This document shows positions 18,743 through 26,970 of a stretch of 43,070 nucleotides of DNA, one piece after another. Below the pieces are notes generated by a model. The model was not told where the DNA came from. It saw only the letters and a list, made by a program, of their open reading frames with translations, and searched no databases. The DNA comes from Candidatus Cryptoclostridium obscurum. GTDB taxonomy: Bacteria > Bacillota > Dehalobacteriia > UBA7702. Location: the NCBI GenBank assembly GCA_904420535.1, contig CAJFVQ010000010.1, positions 1-43,070 on the forward strand, read 5' to 3'. Made by a program: the position numbers and the translations under genes. How positions within the stretch are numbered: position 1 is the first letter of the stretch; every line of letters begins with the position of its first letter.

Positions 18743-18772
18743 ACCACCGTTGAAACATTCAACGGCGGTGAT
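18743..18772 (-). terminator. terminator of the two-component operon
   Basis: On the minus strand ACCGCCGTTGAA and TTCAACGGTGGT pair (12 bp, one G-T pair, 3-nt loop), followed by TTCTT. It lies 18 bp past the histidine kinase stop. Confidence 0.7.
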
Positions 18773-18786
18773 GCTGTTTATATTAT

Positions 18787-20250
18787 TTATATATTTTTCT
18801 CTTCATATTCTAATAATGGGAGACATGCCGTAATACGGGTACCGAAATCTTTGCGGCTCAATACATCGAGATAGCCACCTTGATGATGAATGATCCATTT
18901 GGCAATAGCCAATCCCAAACCAGTACCACCGGTTTTTCTGGCACGGCTTTCATCGGAGCGATAGAATCGATCAAAAATATATGGCAAGTCGTCAGGAACG
19001 ATACCAATCCCATTATCTTGCACCTGCACTGCGGCCATGCCGTCAAGAGCCATAGTTTTCACGGAAATACGCTCCCCTGCCGGAGTATATTTGATACTGT
19101 TATCTACCAGAATTCGTATGGCCTGTTTGGTCAGCTGGGTATCAGCTTCAATGAAAAGACGACCGTCAGACTCAAAGTACAGATGATGATGTTCATCGAT
19201 CATCTGGCTTTCTTTAACCACCTCTTCCGCCAGTAGAGAGAGATCAAACTGTTCAAGATGAAGTGCCATGGCCTCGTTGTCCCCTCTTGCCAGGAAGAGA
19301 AGCTGTTCCACAAGATCTTTCATGCCTGCAGCTTCATTTTTAATGGCGTCAATGGATTCCTGCAACGTTTTTTCATCGTGCTTTCCCCAGCGATCCAAGA
19401 GATTGGCATATCCTTGGATGACAGAAATCGGCGTCCGCAATTCGTGGGAGGCGTCGGAAACAAACCGTGCTTGGGAACGGTATGCTTCTTCAATTCGTTC
19501 CAAAAGGTCGTTAATAGCAGCAGATAATCCTTTTAACTCATCTTGGGCAGAGTCTACTGACAAACGCGTATTGAGATTTTTGGCCTCTATTTTATTAATG
19601 CGTCCCGTCAAGTCGCTAAGTTCCGCCAAAGATGCCGTATGCTTCAAGGACCGCGTCACCTGCTCCATTTCATAGATCGGCTTCAAGGAACGACGAATCA
19701 TTTTATTTTGGGCATAAACACTTCTCAAAAGCAGCAATCCCTCAGCCACAAGCAGAACCGCCAAGGTCATATAGATCAAACTGACATCATTCCCCAAGTG
19801 ATAGCTGATGGTAAAATCTTCACCATAAAAAACATAATCTGCATCGTACAATCGCTCGAAAATAGATTCGTTGGGCATTTCCGGCAGTACAACGGAACGG
19901 GGAACAGATTGCCAGGAAGCGTCGAAAATACGATACCACCGTTCAGCAATCACATACCCATCCGGCGTCTGTCCCCCCTGGGAAAATGTGAAACCGCCAG
20001 GAGTTTCCCAAGGACCGTCCTCCAGAGAAAGCCGGGAAATGTCTTTCTCATACCATCGCGATATCTCATGCTCAACATGGTATAAAGAAAATGACGCCAG
20101 CAGGACAACGATCAAAATGTCCATAAAAATAAACAGCCGAAACAAACGCCAGGTAAGACGGCTGTTTAATTTAAGGGCAAGGGAAAATTCCTGACGGTTT
20201 TGATGCTCATGTTTCCTCTTGGACTTTTTTGTTTTTTTTTCTTTACTCAT
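18787..20250 (-). CDS. sensor histidine kinase (ArlS/HPK1-like)
   Basis: This membrane sensor kinase has 487 residues. Membrane helices lie at about 37-57 and 157-178, enclosing an outer domain of about 100 residues. A HAMP-like linker is at 185-258. The dimerisation/phosphoacceptor helix has the active His at 269 in SHELRTPISVIQGYAN. The ATPase domain has the N box DNSIKYTP, the G1 box DNGIGI, the F region YIFDRFYR and the G2 box GTGLGLAI. It overlaps the response regulator gene by 8 bp and should phosphorylate it. The basic, Lys-rich first 20 residues are cytosolic. The signal is unknown; envelope or cationic stress are typical for the family. Confidence 0.95.
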   Translation of the reverse strand: MSKEKKTKKSKRKHEHQNRQEFSLALKLNSRLTWRLFRLFIFMDILIVVLLASFSLYHVEHEISRWYEKDISRLSLEDGPWETPGGFTFSQGGQTPDGYVIAERWYRIFDASWQSVPRSVVLPEMPNESIFERLYDADYVFYGEDFTISYHLGNDVSLIYMTLAVLLVAEGLLLLRSVYAQNKMIRRSLKPIYEMEQVTRSLKHTASLAELSDLTGRINKIEAKNLNTRLSVDSAQDELKGLSAAINDLLERIEEAYRSQARFVSDASHELRTPISVIQGYANLLDRWGKHDEKTLQESIDAIKNEAAGMKDLVEQLLFLARGDNEAMALHLEQFDLSLLAEEVVKESQMIDEHHHLYFESDGRLFIEADTQLTKQAIRILVDNSIKYTPAGERISVKTMALDGMAAVQVQDNGIGIVPDDLPYIFDRFYRSDESRARKTGGTGLGLAIAKWIIHHQGGYLDVLSRKDFGTRITACLPLLEYEEKNI

Positions 20251-20926
20251 CTTTAATTACATACCCCACACCGCGCACTGTATGGATAATTTTAATTCCA
20301 AAAGGTTCCTCCAGTTTACTTCTCAAATAACGGATATAGACATCAACGGCATTGGTTTCTCCGTAATAATCGAAGCCCCAAACATGTTCCAATAACGTTT
20401 CCCGGGACAACACAATATTAACGTTGGCCAGCATATAGTGGAGCAAATCAAATTCACGTTTGGTCAAATCCACATGGGAATCCCCTACTTTTACCACCCG
20501 CTGATCCACATCCATGGTCAAAATCCCCACAGTGAAAAAATTGTGAGACTTTGCCGCGCCAGCACTATCACGTTTACGCAAAACTGCCCGGATCCGTGCC
20601 AAAAGTTCCTCAATGGCAAAGGGTTTTGTGATATAATCATCGGCACCACCGTCGAGACCGGCCACTTTGTCGAAAACAGCGTCTCTCGCTGTAAGCATAA
20701 TAACAGGGGTATCGGTAAACTGACGCATACGGCGCAAGATCTCCATACCATTGAGCCCCGGAAGCATAATATCGAGGAGGACCAAGTCATAAGTGCGCTC
20801 TTTGATCATGGCAAGGCCCTCTCGACCGTCATAACATTTTTCCGTTTCGTAACCTTCGTAGCCGAGTTCCAACTCCACAAAACGGGCAATATTCTCTTCA
20901 TCTTCTACAATGAGGATTTTTGTCAT
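20243..20926 (-). CDS. OmpR/PhoB-family response regulator
   Basis: This is a two-domain DNA-binding response regulator of 227 residues. The receiver domain has the acidic pocket in VEDEEN, the phosphoacceptor Asp52 in LVLLDIMLPG, the conserved Thr in MLTARD and Lys in YITKPF. The winged-helix output domain reads LTKREFDLLHYMLAN through AVDVYIRYLRSKLE to HTVRGVGYVIK. It is upstream of, and overlaps, its kinase gene, the usual order for this family. Target genes cannot be deduced from the window. The DUF4342 gene ends 21 bp upstream on the same strand and may share the transcript. Confidence 0.96.
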   Translation of the reverse strand: MTKILIVEDEENIARFVELELGYEGYETEKCYDGREGLAMIKERTYDLVLLDIMLPGLNGMEILRRMRQFTDTPVIMLTARDAVFDKVAGLDGGADDYITKPFAIEELLARIRAVLRKRDSAGAAKSHNFFTVGILTMDVDQRVVKVGDSHVDLTKREFDLLHYMLANVNIVLSRETLLEHVWGFDYYGETNAVDVYIRYLRSKLEEPFGIKIIHTVRGVGYVIKDE

Positions 20927-20947
20927 CGCACACTCTTCTCTTCAAGG

Positions 20948-21538
20948 TTATTCCTGTGTATTACCATCTTTTGTATTGTTATCTTTATCTTTTTGCTTTG
21001 CAGTATTGTCTGTAACTTCGGACTTAATGGTCTCCGCAGTATCCGCCACAACGGTCATCGCTTTATTGACAGGGGTTTTTTCAATATCCCTTCCGACGAA
21101 GACATAACGACAATGCATAAACAGACCAACAATCATCAAGGGGATCGTAATCCAGAAAGCGAACACCACTAAAATTGCCACAACGGTCAAAGGAATCGAT
21201 AACAAGGTCTTATCATAGCGACGTATCTCTAAATAATTGCTGTTGCCTTTCTGGAACAACTTTCCACAAAGGCGACCAAGTTTGCCAAGAACCTGACCAA
21301 AACTCAAGGCGTCATCATCGGGGGGCGTATAGTATTCTTTCTTCTGCCCAGTGTTTTGCTGTTTTCCTTGATCGGAGCGGTAAGTACCGTTGGAGGGAGC
21401 CTCAATGCGTCCCTCATTTTCCAGTTTTACGAGGGCTTCCAAGAGATCGCCATTGACGGAATCCAAAACATTTTTGGCTTCCTCATAACTGAGGTTCGTC
21501 TTCTCCCTTAATTTTTCAACTTGTTCCAATGTTGCCAT
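20948..21538 (-). CDS. DUF4342-like protein with N-terminal UBA-like helix and two membrane segments
   Basis: The 196-residue product starts with MATLEQVEKLREKTNLSYEE, a UBA/TS-N-like three-helix module (about residues 1-45) typical of DUF4342 proteins. A charged, low-complexity linker follows. Then comes a hydrophobic region near 110-145 (LLSIPLTVVAILVVFAFWIT and IPLMIVGLFMHC) that should span the membrane, and a hydrophilic tail rich in Lys, Asp and Asn. Function is unknown. The ATG at 21538 has GGAGG eight bases before it. It directly precedes the two-component genes, and a regulatory or stress role together with them is possible but unproven. Confidence 0.75.
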   Translation of the reverse strand: MATLEQVEKLREKTNLSYEEAKNVLDSVNGDLLEALVKLENEGRIEAPSNGTYRSDQGKQQNTGQKKEYYTPPDDDALSFGQVLGKLGRLCGKLFQKGNSNYLEIRRYDKTLLSIPLTVVAILVVFAFWITIPLMIVGLFMHCRYVFVGRDIEKTPVNKAMTVVADTAETIKSEVTDNTAKQKDKDNNTKDGNTQE

Positions 21539-21659
21539 ACATATTACCTCCAATGCAACTTTGATGATATCATCATATCTCCAGTACATTTGAAGAGAAT
21601 TGAAGAAAAATTAAAGAAACATTAGAAAGACTTTAATATCTTTTGAGGAAATTACCCTC

Positions 21660-22223
21660 TCAAACATTTTCTGTATTGTACTGTTCAATGGCCGCTTCAT
21701 AGAGGTCGTTTCCATGAACATCATTGATTACCGTCACCGGGAAATCCTCCACTTCCAAACGGCGCACCGCTTCAGGACCAAGTTCAGGGTAAAGAATCAC
21801 CTCAGCAGATTTCACACATTGACTCAGCAGCGCCGCAGCGCCGCCCGTAGCACCGAAATAAACGGCGCATGTTTCCTTCATGGCCTGCTTTACCTCATCG
21901 CTGCGCTTGCCTTTACCGATCATGCCTTTGAGACCTTTTCTTCTCATCAGAGTAGGAGCATAAGCATCCATTCGATAGCTGGTGGTGGGGCCGATGGAAC
22001 CGATGGGTTTCCCCGGTTTATTGGGAGCGGGGCCTGCATAGTAAATGATCTGACCGGCTAAATCAATGGGCAGTTCTTCCCCGGCCGCAATCAGATCCAC
22101 TAGGCGTTTATGGGCGGCGTCGCGCGCGGTGTAAATAGTTCCAGTGATATAAACGGTATCACCGATTTTTAATTTTTTTAGTTTTTCATTGTCCAGAGGC
22201 GGTGTTAATACAATTTTTTCCAT
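21660..22223 (-). CDS. class I fumarate hydratase (or related hydro-lyase), beta subunit
   Basis: The beta subunit of the two-part iron-sulfur fumarase/tartrate dehydratase family, working in the reversible hydration of fumarate to malate. The 187-residue product shows ITGTIYTARDAAHKRL, the motif region GPTTSYRMDAYAPTL and IGKGKRS, then YFGATGGAAALLSQCV, all diagnostic of this domain. I prefer ATG 22223, with GAGG nine bases upstream, to a GTG at 22238 that overlaps the stop of the alpha gene. It follows the alpha subunit by 11 bp, so the two make one enzyme from one transcript. Tartrate or mesaconate as substrates cannot be excluded from sequence. Confidence 0.94.
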   Translation of the reverse strand: MEKIVLTPPLDNEKLKKLKIGDTVYITGTIYTARDAAHKRLVDLIAAGEELPIDLAGQIIYYAGPAPNKPGKPIGSIGPTTSYRMDAYAPTLMRRKGLKGMIGKGKRSDEVKQAMKETCAVYFGATGGAAALLSQCVKSAEVILYPELGPEAVRRLEVEDFPVTVINDVHGNDLYEAAIEQYNTENV

Positions 22224-22234
22224 AATATATGACC

Positions 22235-23071
22235 TCACAATACCACGGTCTTATGGCGAGCCGCATGACAGTTCAAATTAACGGCCACGGGCAATGACGC
22301 AATGTGACAGGGTGCTGACTCCACATGAACCGCCAGGGCTGTGGTGGTTCCTCCCAGTCCCCCGGGGCCGATTCCCAGGGCGTTGATCCGCTCCAACAAC
22401 TCTTGTTCTAATTGGGCCATGGTTTCGTCTTCATTAATACTCCCAATTTCCCGGAGCAAGGCTTGCTTTGCCAAAAGGGGCGCTTTCTCAAAATTACCGC
22501 CGATACCGACTCCCACGACAATGGGGGGACAGGGATTGGGCCCTGCGGCGCGAACGGTCCCTACCACGAAATCCACGACGCCTTTGCGTCCGACGGCGGG
22601 AGCGAACATCTTCATTGCGCTCATATTCTCACTGCCGCCGCCTTTGGGCGCCAGGGTCAATTTGATCTGATCCCCCGGGACGAGACGAACATGAAGAATG
22701 GCAGGGGCGTTATTTCCATAATTTTTGCGGGTAAAAGGCGTGCAAGTGGATTTGCGCAAATATCCATCTTCATACCCCATGATGACTCCGTCGTTGACGG
22801 CTTGTTCAAAATCGCCTTCGATATGGACGTCTTGTCCCACTTCGGCAAAAATTACTGCCAAGCCGCAGTCCTGGCAGATCGCCACTTCTTCTTCCCGGGC
22901 AATTTCGGCGTTTTGAACCAACTGACCGAGGATATCCCGGCCTGTGGGAGATTTTTCCCTTTCTATGCTATGTTTTAACGCGCAATAAACATCTTCGCCC
23001 AGAAAATAACAGGCGTCCATAGACAATTTTGCCACCGCTTTTTCAATAGTTTCCGCAAGTATGGTACGCAT
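22235..23071 (-). CDS. class I fumarate hydratase (or related hydro-lyase), alpha subunit
   Basis: The alpha subunit carries the oxygen-sensitive [4Fe-4S] cluster that binds the substrate. The 278-residue product has cluster-type cysteines in CQDCG (66-70), in NPCPP and in ESAPCH. The family stretches APKGGGSENMSAMKM and VVGVGIGGNFEKAPLLAK are also present. ATG 23071 is chosen because AGAAGG lies just upstream; an earlier in-frame start at 23143 overlaps the end of ahcY and lacks a site. In strict anaerobes this enzyme feeds malate or fumarate in central metabolism. The gene follows ahcY by 56 bp on the same strand. Confidence 0.95.
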   Translation of the reverse strand: MRTILAETIEKAVAKLSMDACYFLGEDVYCALKHSIEREKSPTGRDILGQLVQNAEIAREEEVAICQDCGLAVIFAEVGQDVHIEGDFEQAVNDGVIMGYEDGYLRKSTCTPFTRKNYGNNAPAILHVRLVPGDQIKLTLAPKGGGSENMSAMKMFAPAVGRKGVVDFVVGTVRAAGPNPCPPIVVGVGIGGNFEKAPLLAKQALLREIGSINEDETMAQLEQELLERINALGIGPGGLGGTTTALAVHVESAPCHIASLPVAVNLNCHAARHKTVVL

Positions 23072-23127
23072 ATGATAACCTTCTTTATTGTTTGTTTTCT
23101 CAAGTTTTTCAAAGCAGGGTATATAAC

Positions 23128-24369
23128 TTATCGATTGTACCAATAGGCTTCCTGAATCGGGGTCAAAACATCGATTTTTTTGCCGAGGCTTGCCAATTTG
23201 TAGGAAGCGACGTCTTTATCTACTTCAGAAGGTACAGGGTTCACCGCATGGGGAAGATTTCTCCCCTGATCCTTCAGGTAAAGCAGAGAAGCGGTTTGTA
23301 CCGCAAAAGACATATCCATGATTTCCACGGGATGTCCCAAACCGCAGGCGAGATTGACCAAACGGCCTTCTCCTAAAAGATAGATCCTCCTGCCGTCTTT
23401 CAGTCGATATTCCTCGATATTTTCCCGTACAGTTTTTACTGATTCCGCCATTTCCATCAATTCCACTTTATTGATCTCAATATCAAAATGACCTGCATTG
23501 GAAAGCACTGCGCCGTCCTTCATCACTGCAAAATCCTTTTTGGAAAGAACGTCACGATTTCCTGTGACGGTAATAAAGAAATCGCCCAAAGCGGCGGCTT
23601 CTTCCATGGGCATCACATCATACCCATCCATCAACGCTTCCAAACCTTTGACAGCGTCGATCTCCGTAACAATGACACGAGCTCCCAAAGCCTTGGCCCG
23701 CATGGCGAGACCCCGTCCGCACCAGCCGTAACCGGCAACGACAACAGTCTGCCCTGCCACCACCAAATTCGTAGTGGTCATAATGGCTGCCCAAGCCGAC
23801 TGACCGGTACCATAACGGTTATCAAAAAGATGTTTGCAATCTGCATCGTTGACAGCGATCATGGGAAATTCCAATTCTTTTTTTTCCGCCATGGCGCGCA
23901 GACGGTTCAACCCCGTAGTTGTCTCTTCACAACCGCCGATAATATCGGGGATCAATTCTCTTCTGGTAGTATGAAGGATATGAACCAAATCACCGCCGTC
24001 ATCAATGATCAATTGGGGATGGTTTTCCAAAGAACGAGTGATGCATTCGTCATAAAGAGCTTCATCGGCGCCATGGATCCCGAACACATGGATACCGCGT
24101 TCCACCAAAGCGGCGGCAACATCATCTTGGGTTGACAAGGGATTGCAGGCCGCCAAAGCCACGTTGGCCCCCAGGTTTTTCAACGCCAAAGCGAGGCAGC
24201 CGGTTTTCGCTTCGATATGAAGGCAGATATTGATGTTCATACCTTCAAAGGGCTTGTCATTTTGATATCGCTCGGAGAATAAATTTAAAACAGGCATGTG
24301 GCGTTCTGCCCAGTCGAGTTTTAAATGGCCCTCCGGGGCAAGTTTTATATCTTTGATCATAGAATCCAT
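23128..24369 (-). CDS. ahcY: S-adenosylhomocysteine hydrolase (adenosylhomocysteinase)
   Basis: This NAD-dependent enzyme splits S-adenosylhomocysteine, the by-product of SAM methyltransferases, into adenosine and homocysteine. In some anaerobes and archaea the preferred substrate is S-inosylhomocysteine. The 413-residue protein shows LHIEAKTGCLALAL, CEETTTGLNRL (147-157), DNRYGTGQS (183-191), the NAD-binding loop GYGWCGRG (213-220) and SNAGHFDIEI. It lacks the extra 40-residue insertion of eukaryotic-type enzymes. ATG 24369 follows GGAGGAGAAT. It ends the pair DUF3786-ahcY (16-bp gap) and may share a transcript with the fumarase genes. Confidence 0.96.
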   Translation of the reverse strand: MDSMIKDIKLAPEGHLKLDWAERHMPVLNLFSERYQNDKPFEGMNINICLHIEAKTGCLALALKNLGANVALAACNPLSTQDDVAAALVERGIHVFGIHGADEALYDECITRSLENHPQLIIDDGGDLVHILHTTRRELIPDIIGGCEETTTGLNRLRAMAEKKELEFPMIAVNDADCKHLFDNRYGTGQSAWAAIMTTTNLVVAGQTVVVAGYGWCGRGLAMRAKALGARVIVTEIDAVKGLEALMDGYDVMPMEEAAALGDFFITVTGNRDVLSKKDFAVMKDGAVLSNAGHFDIEINKVELMEMAESVKTVRENIEEYRLKDGRRIYLLGEGRLVNLACGLGHPVEIMDMSFAVQTASLLYLKDQGRNLPHAVNPVPSEVDKDVASYKLASLGKKIDVLTPIQEAYWYNR

Positions 24370-24385
24370 AGTTATTCTCCTCCTC

Positions 24386-25027
24386 TCACGCAAATGCAAT
24401 TTTTTTCAAAGAGCTGATGAGAAATGCTGTGATCTGGTTATAATCCTCGGTATGAAGGAAACGGGCGGCGGCGGCATTGAACAATACATTGCCGCTGGCG
24501 GGAAATTCATCGTCCTCTTCATAAACGATCAGGGTAATGGGAACTTTCGGCAAAACCTGAATGGTACAGCTGTAGTCGCCGTAGGTTTCATCTTCATGGA
24601 TGGTATGTGCCACGGCTTTTTTCAAAAGTTCCAAATTAGATGCGAAAATTCCCGTCAGCGCTTTGATGCAGCGATTGGTAAAGGGATCAATGTAAATATC
24701 ACCGCTGGGTAATTCTTTATAAGAAATTTTGTCCTTCACTAAGATCCCGCCTTCGGAATAAACCGCGTGATGGAGGATCAAAATTTTTTCCACAACTGAG
24801 ACCGGTTCCCCGGTTTCTTTCAGGGTAACTTCACCGCTGGGATATTGAACCATGACGTCATGGTCAATAAAGTGAACACTAAAACCGCCTTCTTCGGGCG
24901 TAAAGCCGCAGCAGGCGATCATCTCTTCCAAATTTTCTTTGGCGAAAGCTTCCACTGCGTACTGTGCGGTGACATCAATGTTTAAATAACTGGTTGCACT
25001 TTTGGGATCATAGATCTTATTTGCCAT
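24386..25027 (-). CDS. DUF3786-like protein
   Basis: A 213-residue soluble protein resembling DUF3786, a family seen mainly in strict anaerobes and often near corrinoid or C1 enzymes. Visible landmarks are VHFIDHDVMVQYPSGEV, ILILHHAVYSEG, SYKELPSGDIYIDPF and LIVYEEDDEFPASGNVLFN. There is no membrane segment and no iron-sulfur motif beyond isolated cysteines (ACCGF). GAGAGGAT lies before the ATG. It is 16 bp upstream of ahcY and should be cotranscribed. Function is unknown. The family assignment is from memory of these motifs and should be checked by profile search. Confidence 0.65.
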   Translation of the reverse strand: MANKIYDPKSATSYLNIDVTAQYAVEAFAKENLEEMIACCGFTPEEGGFSVHFIDHDVMVQYPSGEVTLKETGEPVSVVEKILILHHAVYSEGGILVKDKISYKELPSGDIYIDPFTNRCIKALTGIFASNLELLKKAVAHTIHEDETYGDYSCTIQVLPKVPITLIVYEEDDEFPASGNVLFNAAAARFLHTEDYNQITAFLISSLKKIAFA

Positions 25028-25055
25028 AATATCCTCTCTTTTTCACAAAAAATAT

Positions 25056-25084
25056 TTGACTTCAATGGATTTTTGCTCTATAAT
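25056..25084 (+). promoter_or_regulatory. sigma-A promoter of tRNA-Arg
   Basis: TTGACT-N17-TATAAT with optimal spacing; the predicted start near 25091 is 9 nt before the mature tRNA. Confidence 0.85.
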
Positions 25085-25099
25085 ATATGAGTAATTTTT

Positions 25100-25175
25100 G
25101 CGCCTATAGCTCAGGGGATAGAGTGACGGATTCCGAATCCGGAGGCCGTAGGTTCAAATCCTACTAGGCGCGCCA
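25100..25175 (+). tRNA. tRNA-Arg (anticodon CCG)
   Basis: The 76-nt cloverleaf has acceptor GCGCCTA paired to TAGGCGC, D stem GCTC/GAGT, anticodon loop TTCCGAA (anticodon CCG, codon CGG), T arm GTAGG-TTCAAAT-CCTAC and an encoded CCA end. The first anticodon-stem pair is an A-G mismatch, which is tolerable. It is not the CUA-reading tRNA-Pyl. Confidence 0.93.
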
Positions 25176-25183
25176 ATACTGCA

Positions 25184-25230
25184 AATAACTCTTCTACTTT
25201 GAAAATCATGGTAGAAGAGTTATTCTTTTT
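25184..25230 (+). terminator. terminator of tRNA-Arg
   Basis: AATAACTCTTCTAC and GTAGAAGAGTTATT form a 14-bp stem followed by CTTTTTT. The stretch 25231-25408 beyond it shows no gene or structure that I recognise. Confidence 0.88.
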
Positions 25231-25401
25231 TAAGGAATCGCCTTAGGGAGCTCAGTGGAAGATTTACCTCTCGGAACATGCCAAAACGACGCAGCCCCAT
25301 CCTCGATCGATCCGATTCCTATATCTTTGTAATATTAACATACTTTCCCATTTTCCGCAAGAGAAGCCATAGAGTTTCCACTCTCATACCATAAATCATT
25401 A

Positions 25402-25436
25402 TAAAAAAACGAAACACCTGATTTCAGGTGTTTCGT
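25402..25436 (-). terminator. terminator of the pyrrolysine mttB operon
   Basis: ACGAAACACCTGA and TCAGGTGTTTCGT form a 13-bp stem with a 2-nt loop; on the minus strand a run of seven T follows. It lies about 60 bp past the mttB stop and ends the four-gene operon. Confidence 0.9.
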
Positions 25437-25495
25437 AATAGCAAAATCATAGATCTTGAATTAGAAAATGTTTCTATTCATTTTTCTATTGATTT

Positions 25496-26965
25496 TTATG
25501 CCCATGCATCCTCTGCATCTCGAATGATCTGGTCTAAAATATTCATGGTTCCAGAATCCAACAGATCCGGTTGGTGAGTTTCTAAAATATATAGCATCTT
25601 TTCATGCGCTCTGGTTGCTAAATCTTTTGCTCCTTCCGCTTTCCATTGCCCATAAGGACGACGGTCAAACAATGAAGTAAAGGATTGTTCTTCACGCATA
25701 TGCTTTACTGTATGCTCTTCTTGTAGGAAATGTCCTCCACATCCTACATGGCGAATGACGTCTACAGCCATGGTTTCATCATTGACGGGAATGCCGCCAA
25801 TAATTTTTCTTACCATTTTAGCAATTTCATGATCAACAACAATCTGGCTAAAATCCAACGTCATTCCAAGGTCAATCATACCAAGCCCATAAATCATATT
25901 GGCACCTGCCAATGCTGCCATTAACATGGACATTGTTTTTTCTAACCCTGCTTGTTCATCACCGCATTTACTATCCGTCTATGAACCTGCCACATAGCTG
26001 GGAATTTGGTAGAATTGGGCCATTTTAGCAACAGCTGCGCTTAACATTCCCAATTCGGGACAACCAATGGTTGCAGTCGCTGATCTCAGATCCATAATTG
26101 TTGTGGAACTCCCATATAGATTCGGAGCTCCGCGTTTCACTGCTTGGCCCAGTACGATACCGGCCAAAACCTCGGCATTGTGAGTAACTAACGTACCGGC
26201 CAGGGTGACAGGAGTAGTTCCCCCTGCCATTGCCATGGAAAGGACTGTGCAAGGAGCACCATTTTCCGCATACACAATGATAGGTTCTGTTGTTTCCGGT
26301 GAGATGGTCAAAGGACTGGTGGGACAGACAACCGTAGAAGCGATCGGACGACGTTGAAAAGCCTCTTTCCCTCCAGCAACAACAAAGGCCATTTCTAAAA
26401 GCTTTTCCGCTTCCCTGCGGCTATGTGCACTTTGCGTGCAGTGTTTTGTCGAATGACCGGTCATTGCCTTATAGCTCGCCAAATTACTGATTTCGGAAGG
26501 AAGATCGCGACATTCCACCGCCACATCCAAAAGATCATATTCTTCCAGAGCATCCACCAAAATGGCAGTACGTACTTGATCCTCATAAACAGAAGGACGA
26601 TACTCCCCGGTAAAAGGATCGATTACATTGACTCCTTTACTGAAATTACAAAAATTAACACGTTTTCCTTCCAAATGAATATCATTTTGAGGATCCCGAC
26701 CGGCTAAAAGCACAGAAGACGGTGTAGAAATAATGGCATCTTCCACCACATGGGCAGGGATATAAACAATGTTATTTTTATCATCGATCGTGCAGCCTAC
26801 AGCGGCATAGTATTCTTTGGCTTCTGAACAGAGGGTTTTAATACCGGTATGCCAAAGAACCTCCAAGGTCGCTTCGTGAATCATTTGCAAAGAGTCTTCT
26901 GCAAGTCCTAAAAGGCCATAACCTAGAATTCCATGACTGCCACTGGGAATCGATCTTCGGCTCAT
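25496..26965 (-). CDS. mttB: trimethylamine methyltransferase MttB with in-frame UAG (pyrrolysine)
   Basis: MttB moves a methyl group from trimethylamine to the cobalt of a partner corrinoid protein. It is a TIM-barrel enzyme with pyrrolysine in the active site. The frame has 489 sense codons counting one TAG at codon 329 (25979-25981); the archaeal enzyme has about 495 residues with pyrrolysine at 334. Both sides of the TAG align with the three paralogues here: PSYVAGS before it, TDSKCGDEQAG after it, then GLGMIDLG and GGHFLQEEHTVKHMRE. There is no ribosome site for a separate downstream gene (first ATG 25933). ATG 26965 is chosen because GGGAGAT lies seven bases upstream, overlapping the stop of the preceding paralogue. 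Without suppression the product would stop at 328 residues, lacking the C-terminal third. It is the last gene of the operon. Exact amine specificity is inferred from the family. Confidence 0.9.
25979..25981 (-). other. in-frame UAG, predicted pyrrolysine codon 329 of mttB
   Basis: The codon lies between GGTTCA and ACGGATAGTAAA, inside an otherwise uninterrupted frame. In the paralogues the aligned column, seven residues after an (I/L)P pair and just before (T/A)D(S/P), is Leu323, Ala316 and Cys324. The position matches the pyrrolysine of known MttB proteins. Confidence 0.87.
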
Positions 26966-26970
26966 AAACG

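Noticed and set aside
22224-22238. GTG 22238 as start of the fumarase beta subunit
   Set aside because: It overlaps the alpha stop codon and has no clear ribosome site, while ATG 22223 has GAGG at good distance and begins the conserved domain directly.
25100-25175. tRNA near mttB as a possible tRNA-Pyl
   Set aside because: The anticodon is CCG and the D and variable arms are normal; tRNA-Pyl has a CUA anticodon and a very small D loop. Reading the other intergenic gaps by eye showed no CTCTAAA-type anticodon loop.
25496-25933. A separate short gene starting at ATG 25933, with mttB ending at the TAG
   Set aside because: No ribosome binding site precedes 25933, the frame is the same as the upstream part, and residues encoded between the TAG and this ATG (TDSKCGDEQAG) belong to the conserved MttB core.
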